Source: Halobacteriovorax sp. HLS (GTDB lineage: Bacteria; Bdellovibrionota; Bacteriovoracia; Bacteriovoracales; Bacteriovoracaceae). Taken from it: a DNA stretch of 64,000 nt. Shown piece after piece: positions 1-7,818 of the stretch; the stretch's first letter is position 1; every line of letters begins with the position of its first letter. The translations under genes were made by a program, and so were the position numbers. The stretch lies in contig NZ_QOCL01000009.1 of assembly GCF_004006665.1 (NCBI RefSeq), positions 512,707-576,706 on the forward strand, given 5' to 3'. The notes under the pieces were generated by a model. That model saw nothing but the letters and a program-made list of their open reading frames with translations. It was not told where the DNA came from and did not search any database.

Positions 1-732
1 TTGAATTGGAGCAGTATTAGTTTGATCTTTTAGAGTAGTAGGTCCATCACTTGACTTCATGGTTTCAAGTTGAGCTGGATTAATTTTTACAGGAATAGTT
101 GCTCTATCTGTTTTTCCTGGAGCAACTCCAGAGAATTGACCTTTTGTTACAATTACGGCCGTATCTCCAGAGACAATCCTCTCAAGAGAGCTTTGTGTTT
201 CTCTAATATTTCTTACCGATTCATTAATTTGGGCCATTGCAACGGCACCTGAGAAAGTAATTAGAGCAGTATTTTCATTAAGAGGATTATAAGTTACAAG
301 AAAGTCTGTTCCTCTTACACCCATGGCAGCCGTCTTCGTTTTAATGAAGAGTTTTGATTTATCTTTATCTTTAATATCTAAGTAGTTCTTAGTTACTTTC
401 GATCTTAGAGATCCTTTCATTAGGGTAATGATTCCGGCCTTATTCTTTGGAAATTTACTGATAACCATTTCCGACTTTGGACCGAGGTTCATCTGAGATT
501 TATCAATGAATAGAAGTTTAACAAAAGACTTACTTTGAGTTTTAACTAGTAATCCTTCTTTTACCCATGAGCCTTTCTTAAGAGGAGTTAATTCTTTAGT
601 TTTAGGGTTTTCTACTAGAACTTTCCCTTTCAAGATAATTGCTTTTGCCACACCTTTGCTTTGTGCAAATATATTTGTATTTATACTAAATATAAGAGTC
701 AAGGTTAGTAGTAGTTTTAGCAATTTAGTCAT
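1..732 (-). CDS. FecR-domain secreted protein (3' end outside window)
   Basis: The minus strand is open from an ATG at 730-732 to the window edge, giving 244 codons with no stop, so the C-terminus is missing. The protein begins with a basic and hydrophobic signal peptide (MTKLLKLLLTLTLIFSINTN, then IFA and a likely cleavage). Residues of about 30-165 resemble a FecR domain: a short beta-rich start (AIILKGKVLV), 'LKKGSWVKEGLLVKT' and the hallmark 'TAAMGVRGTDFLV'. FecR domains occur in periplasmic sensors and in surface-associated proteins of unknown role. No transmembrane anti-sigma segment is visible before the edge, so an exported structural or sensory protein is more likely than a classical FecR. 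A GGGA lies about 9 bases before the ATG. Confidence 0.8.
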   Translation of the reverse strand, partial: MTKLLKLLLTLTLIFSINTNIFAQSKGVAKAIILKGKVLVENPKTKELTPLKKGSWVKEGLLVKTQSKSFVKLLFIDKSQMNLGPKSEMVISKFPKNKAGIITLMKGSLRSKVTKNYLDIKDKDKSKLFIKTKTAAMGVRGTDFLVTYNPLNENTALITFSGAVAMAQINESVRNIRETQSSLERIVSGDTAVIVTKGQFSGVAPGKTDRATIPVKINPAQLETMKSSDGPTTLKDQTNTAPIQ

Positions 733-823
733 TCGTAGGTCCCATTAACAATAAACAGTTTTCGTATATCTTTTCGTCTATTATAGGATGAAACTTGAGA
801 TTCTTTGTTTATGAGAAAATGAG

Positions 824-854
824 TAGGCCAACTAGTTGAAAGTTAGTTGGCCTA
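824..854 (-). terminator. Hairpin terminator after the ArsC-like gene
   Basis: An 11-bp perfect inverted repeat (TAGGCCAACTA / TAGTTGGCCTA) with a 9-base loop lies 32 bases past the stop of the minus-strand reductase gene. Read on the minus strand it is followed by a T-rich stretch (CTCATTTTCTC), as expected of an intrinsic terminator. Confidence 0.65.
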
Positions 855-885
855 TAAAAAGGACTGAGTACTATTCTTGTCAGTC

Positions 886-1233
886 TTATAGAGCTTTGAG
901 TAGGTCTTCTGGAGGTCTTCCTATAGCTACTTTGCTACCATTTACGAGTATTGGTCGTTCTAGTAATACAGGATTTTCACTAATAATCTTTGCCCATTTA
1001 GTGTTACTAAGCTCATCATTCTTAGAGAGGCCTAGTTCTTTGAAAGTGGCCTCTTTCACTCGGATAAGCCCTTGAAGTGGGTTGATTCCTAGATCTTTTA
1101 TTATAGAACTAACTTCTTTTTGAGCTAGGCCTTCTTTTAAGTACTCTTTAATTTCGAAGTCTACGCCCTTGGTATTTAAAAGTTCTAAACCTTGTCTCGA
1201 TTTGCTACATCTTGGATTGTGATAATAAATCAT
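886..1233 (-). CDS. ArsC/YfgD-family thioredoxin-fold reductase
   Basis: A 115-residue protein of the ArsC family, full length for the YfgD-like subgroup. It opens with 'IYYHNPRCSKSRQGLELL', in which Cys9 sits in the position of the catalytic cysteine of glutaredoxin-dependent arsenate reductases. It ends with 'ILVNGSKVAIGRPPEDLLKAL', the C-terminal signature of YfgD proteins. Family members reduce arsenate or act as thiol oxidoreductases, and the physiological substrate of YfgD types is not settled. There are no arsenic-resistance genes nearby, so arsenate detoxification should not be assumed. The next gene upstream ends 9 bases before this start. Confidence 0.85.
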   Translation of the reverse strand: MIYYHNPRCSKSRQGLELLNTKGVDFEIKEYLKEGLAQKEVSSIIKDLGINPLQGLIRVKEATFKELGLSKNDELSNTKWAKIISENPVLLERPILVNGSKVAIGRPPEDLLKAL

Positions 1234-1242
1234 TGTAATCTC

Positions 1243-1944
1243 CTAAAATAAAACGATTCCCATACTGATCATAAAAGTTTCTGCTCCAACGTCATTTTCT
1301 TTTGTCTGGGAACTTAGAATATTTGTCTTGGTTGGGTCAGTTGTGTCAACTAGGTACGACTTAACAGAGTATAAACTGAAGTATGAAATTTCAATATAAA
1401 CTGGATGCATCTCTTTTAGCTCGAGGTGCTCTTCAAATCCTAGGCTCACTCCCCATCCGACAGAGTCATAGGTGAGTTTAAATTTATTACCTTGAAATGG
1501 ACCCGTTGAAATAAACTCTTTTAAGCGTACTGTTTGCTGTGAAAAGATTGGACTAACTCCTGCAGCGATTCTCCAGCTATTCAGTGGCTCCCAAGGAATG
1601 AAATATTTTAGGGTAGGGTAGACCATTAGGTTTTGATAATTACCACTTCCAGTGAATTTATTATCATTAACTTTAAAGGAGAGATCATTTACTTTACCAA
1701 AGAAAATTGTAGAAGAAGCAGATAGTTCATAGCGCTTCCATCTATAACCTACGTGAGTATTAAAACCATATGATCCAAAGTAGTTGTGAGCAGCAATTTC
1801 TTTATCATCATCCCCTGGCTCTATTTCAAAAGTACCAATTCTACCTACACCCATATTTATACCGGCCTTAAGGTAGATATCATTTTCAAATGCGAACGTA
1901 TGAACTGAGATAACGAATGAAAGAATAAAAAATAAACTCTTCAT
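1243..1944 (-). CDS. Putative outer-membrane beta-barrel protein
   Basis: A 233-residue protein with a clear signal peptide (MKSLFFILSFVISVHTFA, cut before FEND). The mature part alternates hydrophobic and polar residues with many aromatic residues, for example 'HVGYRWKRYELSASSTIFFG' and 'VYIEISYFSLYSV'. It ends in 'MISMGIVLF', with the C-terminal phenylalanine typical of outer-membrane barrels. I recognise no named family. Its ATG overlaps the stop of the upstream DUF3943-like gene by one base (TAATG), so the two are probably translationally coupled and may act together in the envelope. The barrel prediction is inferred from pattern only. Confidence 0.65.
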   Translation of the reverse strand: MKSLFFILSFVISVHTFAFENDIYLKAGINMGVGRIGTFEIEPGDDDKEIAAHNYFGSYGFNTHVGYRWKRYELSASSTIFFGKVNDLSFKVNDNKFTGSGNYQNLMVYPTLKYFIPWEPLNSWRIAAGVSPIFSQQTVRLKEFISTGPFQGNKFKLTYDSVGWGVSLGFEEHLELKEMHPVYIEISYFSLYSVKSYLVDTTDPTKTNILSSQTKENDVGAETFMISMGIVLF

Positions 1945-2585
1945 TAAAAATCCATATAAAAGTTGAGTCCAACTTTCCCTTTGAGATCATAAGATGGTGT
2001 AAGCATCATCTTACCTTCGTAAAACCAAAAAAGCGTAGAGGGGTTAATGATGTGTCCAAAGACTCTTCCAAACATATTTCCGGTATTAAGTAAGTAAAGT
2101 GAGAATGTCTCTATTCCAAGCCCTAGAACCGAACCAAGAATTGGTGTTTGATAGAGGTCTTGAATACTGGCTGGCTCTGTATAAATTTCAACTGTGAACT
2201 CAAAAAGGGTAGAAGAGATCATAGTCATCGCGAGGGAATGAGTTCTTGAATAGCCATTGGCCCGATAATAGAGAAAGAGTTGAGATCCAGTATATGGATG
2301 GACAATCCAATTCCAAAAAGGTTCATCCTGATCAAAGACAATTTTTCCAAAGTTTTCTTTATAACGATCAAAGCTCCCTTCATTCTTGAAGGTGTGTATT
2401 TGAGTAAGTGGGTAGACAAACCAAGAGGCGGCATAGATTCCTCCAATATGTTTGAAGTTCTCTGCTGTCGTGTGATCTCTGTCTACATAAGTATAAAAAT
2501 ACTTACTTTCGCGTCTCGCCGAGTAGGTATTTATACTTAAAAGAATTGCGCTTAGTAATAATACTAATTTTATAATATTTTTCAT
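1944..2585 (-). CDS. DUF3943-like exported protein
   Basis: The frame stays open up to an ATG at 2624. The ATG at 2585 is preferred because it opens directly on a signal peptide (MKNIIKLVLLLSAILLSINT, then YSA). The extra 13 residues are hydrophilic and would spoil the signal. The mature protein carries the DUF3943 pattern 'DEPFWNWIVHPYTGSQLFLYYRANG', then 'SLAMTMISSTLFEFTVEIYTEPASIQDLYQTPILGSVLG'-type segments. Members are envelope proteins of unknown function found mainly in Gram-negative bacteria. It is the first gene of a two-gene unit with the barrel protein downstream. Neither candidate start has a strong Shine-Dalgarno sequence. Confidence 0.7.
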   Translation of the reverse strand: MKNIIKLVLLLSAILLSINTYSARRESKYFYTYVDRDHTTAENFKHIGGIYAASWFVYPLTQIHTFKNEGSFDRYKENFGKIVFDQDEPFWNWIVHPYTGSQLFLYYRANGYSRTHSLAMTMISSTLFEFTVEIYTEPASIQDLYQTPILGSVLGLGIETFSLYLLNTGNMFGRVFGHIINPSTLFWFYEGKMMLTPSYDLKGKVGLNFYMDF

Positions 2586-2658
2586 TAAAACTGTCTTTAT
2601 ATGTTCTACTCTTATTGATATCATGTGCCGACTAAATATTAAACAACTATGGTGAAAA

Positions 2659-3552
2659 ATGCTTGAACAATTAAAAGATGAATTTGTTAAACATGTTCGC
2701 GGCTTACAGGATGAAATAACTGCAAAAATGCACGAAATTGACGCTAAATTAGAGCTTCAAGAGGATTTGTGGGAAAGAGAGGATTATGAGTCAAACCCTG
2801 GGGGAGGAGGTATTACACGTGCCTTTACGGGGGATATCTTTGAAAATGCAGGGGTTAATACATCTGTCGTTCATGGGGCAATTTCGCCAGAATTTGCTAA
2901 GAAGATTGGAAGTAGTGATGCCAGAATGTGGGCCAGCGGTATTTCTTTGATTATTCATCCAAAGAATCCAAAAGTTCCGACTTGTCATGCGAACTTTAGA
3001 ATGATTCAGGCCGGGGATAAGTTCTGGTTCGGTGGAGGGGCAGATTTGACTCCTTTTTACCCAATTGAAGAAGATTTTGAGTACTTTCATGGTGTGTGGA
3101 AAGAAGCATGTGACCCTTACGGTATTTATCAAGAGTTCAAAGATAAGTGTGATGATTACTTTGTAAATAAGCACAGAAATAATGAAATGCGTGGAGTGGG
3201 AGGAATCTTCTTTGATCACTATAATACTGGTGATACTGAGGCCGACTTTAAAATGGTCAAAGATTTGTCTAATCAGTTCATAAGATCTTATTTTCCAATT
3301 GTAGAGAAGAGATTGAATGAAAAATTCGATTCAGAAGATGAGGACTTCCAACTTCATAGAAGAGGAAGATATGTAGAGTTTAATCTGTTGCACGATCGTG
3401 GAACAATGTTTGGTCTTCAATCTAATGGACGAACTGATTCTATTTTAATTTCTCTACCTGCAAGAGTGAAATATTCTTATAGGTATGCTCCTAAGAAAGG
3501 TTCGGCCCATGAGAAAATGATGGAGTATTATTTCCCGAAGGCATGGGTTTAG
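2659..3552 (+). CDS. hemF: Oxygen-dependent coproporphyrinogen III oxidase
   Basis: A 297-residue HemF, close to the usual ~300. It converts coproporphyrinogen III to protoporphyrinogen IX by two oxidative decarboxylations using O2, in the cytoplasm, as part of haem synthesis. Signature stretches are clear: 'GGGGITRAFTGDIFENAGVN' near residues 48-67, 'CHANFRMIQAGDKFWFGGGADLTPFYP' near 109-135, 'GVGGIFFDHYN' near 181, and 'RGRYVEFNLLHDRGTMFGLQ' near 236-255. The C-terminal 'YYFPKAWV' is also typical. The gene stands alone between divergent and convergent neighbours and ends 38 bases before a strong hairpin. Dependence on O2 points to an aerobic host. Confidence 0.97.
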   Translation: MLEQLKDEFVKHVRGLQDEITAKMHEIDAKLELQEDLWEREDYESNPGGGGITRAFTGDIFENAGVNTSVVHGAISPEFAKKIGSSDARMWASGISLIIHPKNPKVPTCHANFRMIQAGDKFWFGGGADLTPFYPIEEDFEYFHGVWKEACDPYGIYQEFKDKCDDYFVNKHRNNEMRGVGGIFFDHYNTGDTEADFKMVKDLSNQFIRSYFPIVEKRLNEKFDSEDEDFQLHRRGRYVEFNLLHDRGTMFGLQSNGRTDSILISLPARVKYSYRYAPKKGSAHEKMMEYYFPKAWV

Positions 3553-3590
3553 GCTTCTTATAATCTAGGAGATGAGGTCGAAATAAAAAA

Positions 3591-3611
3591 GGCCCACTAT
3601 AAAAGTGGGCC
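3591..3611. terminator. Bidirectional terminator between hemF and a lipoprotein gene
   Basis: Perfect stem GGCCCACT / AGTGGGCC with a 5-base loop, sitting between two convergent genes. It is preceded by A6 on the plus strand, so on the minus strand the stem is followed by TTTTTTATTT. The minus-strand direction therefore has the better U-tract, but the hairpin can serve both genes. Confidence 0.8.
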
Positions 3612-3634
3612 CTTATAATACTTACTAGATATTT

Positions 3635-4273
3635 CTAGTATCTCTTTTGTGCTTTTTTAAGAAGTTTTTTCCACTTACCTTTAATGTCTAGCATAAGTAG
3701 TACACCACCATTTTCACCGTCTTGGTCATTACCAACTACAGAAACAGTTCCTGCTCTTTTCTCAGAGATATAGTATCTGAAAGAAAGGATAGAGTTTTCA
3801 ACATTTAAGTTTACTGGAACGAAGATACCAAATACTTCTGGCCCAACATAAACGCTCATGTTGTTAAATTTTTCGATACTAAATGCAACCGCTGGTAATG
3901 ATCCTGAAACAACTCCTGGAAGTGGTCTACCACCTGGAAGTTTCTGTGGATCAAGTCCGTAAAGGTCATCGTTGAACATGTCATCAATTGAAATTGAAAC
4001 TGACATTAATGTTCCGTCTGATTGAAGATCCGGTGAGATTTCAATATATGAATTTGGGTATTTTGGAATGTTGTATCTAAGTCCACCATCAAGTTGAACA
4101 TTTTCTAAGACCATAGAGATCATTAGATTGTCCTCAAGTAGAGTTACATTTGGTCCATCAACACCATCAATTTTTACGTTTGAGTTTTTTCCATTACATG
4201 CAGTAAAAGAAAGGAGTCCGACAATTGTTAATAATAAGAGAGTGTATCTCTTTAGTAGAGAAGTTGAATTCAT
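3635..4273 (-). CDS. Hypothetical lipoprotein
   Basis: A 212-residue protein whose N-terminus is a lipoprotein signal: basic start, hydrophobic core 'TLLLLTIVGLLSFTAC' and a lipobox ending at Cys26. The mature part is beta-rich with many Gly/Pro/Asp turns ('DPQKLPGGRPLPGVVSGSLPA') and has no further cysteines. I recognise no family. The residue after the lipid-bearing cysteine is Asn, so outer-membrane sorting is likely by the E. coli +2 rule, though that rule may not hold here. An AGGA Shine-Dalgarno lies about 8 bases before the ATG. It appears to be a single-gene unit. Confidence 0.75.
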   Translation of the reverse strand: MNSTSLLKRYTLLLLTIVGLLSFTACNGKNSNVKIDGVDGPNVTLLEDNLMISMVLENVQLDGGLRYNIPKYPNSYIEISPDLQSDGTLMSVSISIDDMFNDDLYGLDPQKLPGGRPLPGVVSGSLPAVAFSIEKFNNMSVYVGPEVFGIFVPVNLNVENSILSFRYYISEKRAGTVSVVGNDQDGENGGVLLMLDIKGKWKKLLKKAQKRY

Positions 4274-4413
4274 TTAATCCTCCAATGAATAATATTTCGT
4301 GCTTGAAATAACTATCGGAAAAAAATTCCCCTCCATTAGGAAAACTTTGCTTTTTTTATTTACTGTTGATCAGACTAATCAAGTACTGAGCTTAAGTAGC
4401 TTGAATAAGAAAT

Positions 4414-4442
4414 GAGCGAAGGCAAGGAAATTGCCTTCGCTC
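4414..4442 (-). terminator. Strong hairpin downstream of the 50-residue ORF
   Basis: A perfect 12-bp stem (GAGCGAAGGCAA / TTGCCTTCGCTC) with a 5-base loop, 48 bases past the stop of the minus-strand small ORF at 4491-4643. On the minus strand it is followed by ATTTCTTATT, a modest U-rich tail. The plus-strand side is A-rich. It is probably a terminator, but the stem is long enough that an RNA-stability or small-RNA role is possible. Confidence 0.5.
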
Positions 4443-4490
4443 GAAACTGATAAGAAAGAAAAGATATAGGCAATATATCTTGGCCCATAT

Positions 4491-4643
4491 TTAAGATGAT
4501 TTGAGATTTGTGATTTTGTTCAAAAGAACTTCTTCACTATCTATTTGGATACCCAACTCTTCTAGAAGTTCAAGTTTTTCACTTATCTTTTGCTCTAACT
4601 CATGAAGTTCAAAGAGTAGGTCAAGTCGTCCGCGAATAATCAT
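4491..4643 (-). CDS. Small coiled-coil protein, 50 residues
   Basis: A short ORF read from an ATG at 4641-4643 to TAA at 4491-4493. It has a good Shine-Dalgarno (AGGAG, 7 bases upstream). The product starts MIIRGRLDLLFELHELEQKI and is rich in Leu, Glu and Lys in a heptad-like arrangement ('SEKLELLEELGIQI'), so a short amphipathic helix or coiled coil is expected. It has no signal peptide and no Cys. It lies in the otherwise empty stretch between the lipoprotein gene and nfu and is followed by a strong hairpin, so it may be its own transcription unit. Function unknown. Confidence 0.6.
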   Translation of the reverse strand: MIIRGRLDLLFELHELEQKISEKLELLEELGIQIDSEEVLLNKITNLKSS

Positions 4644-4718
4644 GTTTATCTCCTAGAAATAAAGTTTGATATGTAAAACAATTATATGCCTTATTATACT
4701 TAAGTCAAGATAAAAAAA

Positions 4719-4739
4719 AGCACTAATAAAATTAGTGCT
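4719..4739 (-). terminator. Terminator of the SUF operon
   Basis: Stem AGCACTAAT / ATTAGTGCT with a 3-base loop, 26 bases past the nfu stop. On the minus strand it is followed by eight T residues, a textbook intrinsic terminator. The other side (ATTTTTAT) gives a weaker tract for the plus strand. Confidence 0.85.
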
Positions 4740-4764
4740 ATTTTTATAGTAAATGTGAATAATT

Positions 4765-5328
4765 TTAATAGCTTGGGGCTATGTAGACATCAATCTCAGG
4801 ATGATACTCATCTCTTAGTATTCCTTTAATTGCTTCAAGAGTACCAGTTGTCGAAGATGGACAAGTACCACAAGCACCTTGATATTGAACAAGGAGAATA
4901 TTGTCTTCTAGTGAAATTGTTTGGATATCACCACCATCTCCTTGGAGCCCTGGGCGTATTGTCTTATCTAAGATCTCTTCGATCTTAGTTAATTCAGGAG
5001 AAAGAGACCTTCTTCTTTCTGCTTCAGGATCAGGGTCAAAGTAGTCAGGATTATGATTAGGGTATTCGGCCTTAATGAAGTCTATTATATTTGGCTCCAT
5101 AGCATCCCAGTCTTCATAACCAAATTTTGTTATCGTAATAACGTTGTCGTAGAAGTGAAGTTGGTCAACACCACGAACAGTGAAAAGAGTCATTGCTAAG
5201 TTGTTTTCACCACACTCCATAGGAGATCTGTAGCTTGAGTTTCCTTCTTTCTTTACAGGCTTATCCAAAATAAACTTAAGAGCATTTGGGTTTGGCGTAG
5301 GCTGGATCATGATTTCCAGGTTTTCCAT
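4765..5328 (-). CDS. nfu: Nfu-type iron-sulfur cluster scaffold/carrier
   Basis: A 187-residue protein with two domains. Residues of about 5-90 match the Nfu N-terminal domain ('IQPTPNPNALKFILDKPV'). Residues of about 112-187 match the NifU C-terminal domain with the cluster-binding CxxC, 'GACGTCPSSTTGTLEAIKG'. The paired cysteines bridge a [4Fe-4S] cluster between two monomers and pass it to target apoproteins. It is the last gene of the SUF operon, 16 bases after sufS, and is followed by a strong terminator. This order suits a carrier acting after SufBCD assembly. Confidence 0.95.
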   Translation of the reverse strand: MENLEIMIQPTPNPNALKFILDKPVKKEGNSSYRSPMECGENNLAMTLFTVRGVDQLHFYDNVITITKFGYEDWDAMEPNIIDFIKAEYPNHNPDYFDPDPEAERRRSLSPELTKIEEILDKTIRPGLQGDGGDIQTISLEDNILLVQYQGACGTCPSSTTGTLEAIKGILRDEYHPEIDVYIAPSY

Positions 5329-5344
5329 AAATTCTTCCTTTATA

Positions 5345-6565
5345 TTATAAAAATTCTTTCGTTTTAATTATTCCAGCAACTAGCTGATCTACTTCAGACA
5401 TGGTGTTGTAAATCGAAAAAGAAGCTCGTGTTGTAGCAGGTATATTAAAGCGTTTCATCAGAGGTTGAGTGCAATGATGACCCGTTCTTACAGCGATACC
5501 CTGTCTATCTAATAAAGTTCCTATATCATGAGGATGAGCACCATCAATTGTAAAAGACACAACTGATGCTTTATGCTTTGCTGTTCCAATAATCTTAAGT
5601 CCTTCTATTTTTGAAACCTCTTCTGTGGCATAGCTAAGCAGTTTATGCTCCCATGCTTTTATCTGCTCTAGTCCGATTGATTCAATATACTTGACGGCAG
5701 CATCTAGAGCAATAACTCCTGCTATATGAGGAGTACCTGCTTCAAATTTATGAGGGAGAGTATTGTAAGTCGTTTTTTCAAAACTAACGATATCGATCAT
5801 ATCTCCACCACCTTGGTAGGGAGGCATTTTATTTAATACCTCTTCTTTTCCGTAAAGAACTCCAACCCCTGTTGGTCCAAACATTTTGTGAGAGCTAAAT
5901 GCTAGGAAGTCGCAGTCGAGATCTTGCACATCAACTTTTTCGTGAGCGATAGACTGGGCCGCATCCACGAAGTAAATCGCTCCGTAGTCATGGGCGAGTT
6001 TAATCATTTCTTTTATTGGATTAATTGTTCCTAGAGAGTTTGAAATATGGTTTGTTGAAACAATTTTAACTTTCTCATTAAGTAGAGATTTGTAGGCCTG
6101 TTGGTCAATTTCGCCTAAGTCATTTATTGGAATTTCGATAACTTTTGCACCAGTAATTTCTGCGATCATTTGCCAAGGAACAATATTGCTATGATGTTCT
6201 AGGGTACTTAGAAGGATTTCATCACCAGCTTTTAAAAACTCTCTGGCGTAGCATTGGGCCACTAAATTAATTGATTCAGTGGTTCCTTTAGTGAAGAGTA
6301 CTTCATACTCTTGCTTTGCATTGATAAAGCTTTGTAGAGACTTTCTTGTCTGTTCATACTTAATAGTACCCATTTCACTAAGGTAGTGAACACCTCTATG
6401 AATATTAGCGGCCTCATTCGAGTAGTGAGCGTTAATTGACTCTATGACCGGAAGGCACTTAAGAGTACTTGCAGCATTATCTAGATAGATCAATGGCTTG
6501 TCATGAACAGTTCTAGAGAGTTCAGGGAAGTCTGCTCGAATTTTATCAATATCAAATATACTCAT
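5345..6565 (-). CDS. sufS: Cysteine desulfurase SufS
   Basis: A 406-residue class-V PLP aminotransferase-fold enzyme that takes sulfur from L-cysteine as a persulfide for Fe-S assembly. Visible motifs are 'YLDNAASTLKC' near residue 27, 'LEHHSNIVPWQ' near 121, 'VDAAQSIAHEKVDVQDLDCDFLAFSSHKMFGPTGVG' near 200-235 with the PLP-binding lysine in 'SSHK', and 'RTGHHCTQPLM' near 365 with the persulfide cysteine. The RTGHHC context marks it as group II (SufS) rather than IscS. Its ATG overlaps the sufD stop by one base. No sufE or sufU sulfur-acceptor gene is present in the window. Confidence 0.96.
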   Translation of the reverse strand: MSIFDIDKIRADFPELSRTVHDKPLIYLDNAASTLKCLPVIESINAHYSNEAANIHRGVHYLSEMGTIKYEQTRKSLQSFINAKQEYEVLFTKGTTESINLVAQCYAREFLKAGDEILLSTLEHHSNIVPWQMIAEITGAKVIEIPINDLGEIDQQAYKSLLNEKVKIVSTNHISNSLGTINPIKEMIKLAHDYGAIYFVDAAQSIAHEKVDVQDLDCDFLAFSSHKMFGPTGVGVLYGKEEVLNKMPPYQGGGDMIDIVSFEKTTYNTLPHKFEAGTPHIAGVIALDAAVKYIESIGLEQIKAWEHKLLSYATEEVSKIEGLKIIGTAKHKASVVSFTIDGAHPHDIGTLLDRQGIAVRTGHHCTQPLMKRFNIPATTRASFSIYNTMSEVDQLVAGIIKTKEFL

Positions 6566-7809
6566 TATTGACCTTGTTCTAGTGTTTCAAAAACTTCTTT
6601 TTCGAATGATTCAAAAAGAATTTCTGAAAGGTAAGTCTCAACTTTTTCGTTATTTACCTTTGCAATTGCTTCAGAACAAAATGCGTGGATTAGAAGCTTT
6701 TGTGCTCTTTCTTTTGAGAGACCTCTTGATTGTAGGTAGAAAGCTTCTTCGTCACTCATCTGGCCTACAGTTGCTCCGTGAGCACACTTTACATCATCTG
6801 CATAAACCTCAAGTTGAGGTCTCGTGTCTGCATGGGACTTCTTTGAAAGTAAAAGGTTCTTGTTAAGCTGCTCTGAAGAAACCTGTTGAGCATCTCTGCA
6901 AACAAGAACTTTTCCTGTGAATACTCCACGCGAGCTACCATTTAAAACACCTTTAAAGAGCTGTGAGCTTTCTGTGTGTGGCTTAATATGTGCAATGAGA
7001 GAGAAGTTGTCGCTATGTTGATCACCATTAAGTGCATAGAGACCATCCACACTACAAGTTGCATTTTCTTGTTGTAATCTTACAGTTAGATTATTTCTTG
7101 ATTTCTTAGCACCTGTTGTAAAAGTGAAAGAGTTAAAATGAGCATCTCTGTGAACATCTGCATTCACACTATTGACGTGAAATGCACTCTTACCATCTAT
7201 TTGTACTTTAGTATGAGTTAACTTAGCTCCTGCCAGAACTTTGAAATTAGAAACAGCGTTAACATTATACTTAAGCTCATCTGCTCCAGTAAAAACTTCA
7301 ACTAGTGTACATTCACTAAGTTCTGCAGCTGTTACATGAATTCTTGGGTTTGAGAATTCACCTTCAAAGTCTGATAAGTGAACTAGAGTGATTACGTCAT
7401 CGCATATATAATTCTTAGGAATTTCTAGTGATATCACTTCATCGCAGCTTGCTCCATTAATACGAGCAAAAATATCTTTCTTGTCATCATTAGCATCTTC
7501 TTCGTCTAGTTCGATGAGATTTAATTTAATTTCATCTGGAAGAAAGGAGTCTGCCACGGAGACTTTTCCATTAAGTGTGACAATTTGATACTTACCTACA
7601 ACTTTGACATCTTTTAAAATAGTAGTCTTACTTACTTTTTTATAATTCGTAGGAAGTACATCTGTTAGTTTTGTGTAAATCCAATCTTCCATTTTTGTAT
7701 GAGGAAGACCGATTTCTTTAAAAAGCTCTAGTGATGACTTTTGCGAAGAAGTTTTCGCAATTGCTTCTAGATCACTTATATAGTTATTTGTTATTTCATT
7801 TATATTCAT
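6565..7809 (-). CDS. sufD: Fe-S assembly scaffold subunit SufD
   Basis: A 414-residue SufB/SufD-family protein, partner of SufB in the SufBC2D complex. The C-terminal half holds the family signature: 'RNNLTVRLQQENATCSVDGLYALNGDQHSDNFSLIAHIKPHTESSQLFKGVLNGSSRGVFTGK' in pieces, then 'CAHGATVGQMSDEEAFYLQSRGLSKERAQKLLIHAF'. The histidine in 'CAHGATVG' is the conserved SufD residue tied to iron handling. The N-terminal 'GLPHTKMEDWIYTKL' is also typical. It lies 9 bases after sufC and one base overlaps sufS, consistent with one transcript. Confidence 0.95.
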   Translation of the reverse strand: MNINEITNNYISDLEAIAKTSSQKSSLELFKEIGLPHTKMEDWIYTKLTDVLPTNYKKVSKTTILKDVKVVGKYQIVTLNGKVSVADSFLPDEIKLNLIELDEEDANDDKKDIFARINGASCDEVISLEIPKNYICDDVITLVHLSDFEGEFSNPRIHVTAAELSECTLVEVFTGADELKYNVNAVSNFKVLAGAKLTHTKVQIDGKSAFHVNSVNADVHRDAHFNSFTFTTGAKKSRNNLTVRLQQENATCSVDGLYALNGDQHSDNFSLIAHIKPHTESSQLFKGVLNGSSRGVFTGKVLVCRDAQQVSSEQLNKNLLLSKKSHADTRPQLEVYADDVKCAHGATVGQMSDEEAFYLQSRGLSKERAQKLLIHAFCSEAIAKVNNEKVETYLSEILFESFEKEVFETLEQGQ

Positions 7810-7818
7810 GTGAATACC

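Noticed and set aside
70..252. Plus-strand frame in the first kilobase
   Set aside because: It is the shadow of the FecR-domain gene on the other strand.
886..1233. Arsenate-resistance function for the ArsC-like protein
   Set aside because: Family membership alone does not show it, and no arsB, arsR or acr3 gene is nearby.
4309..4320. CCGATAG on the minus strand before the lipoprotein gene, as a FliA promoter
   Set aside because: The last base of the core differs and no TAAA lies at the right distance (the nearest CAAAGTTT is over 20 bases away).
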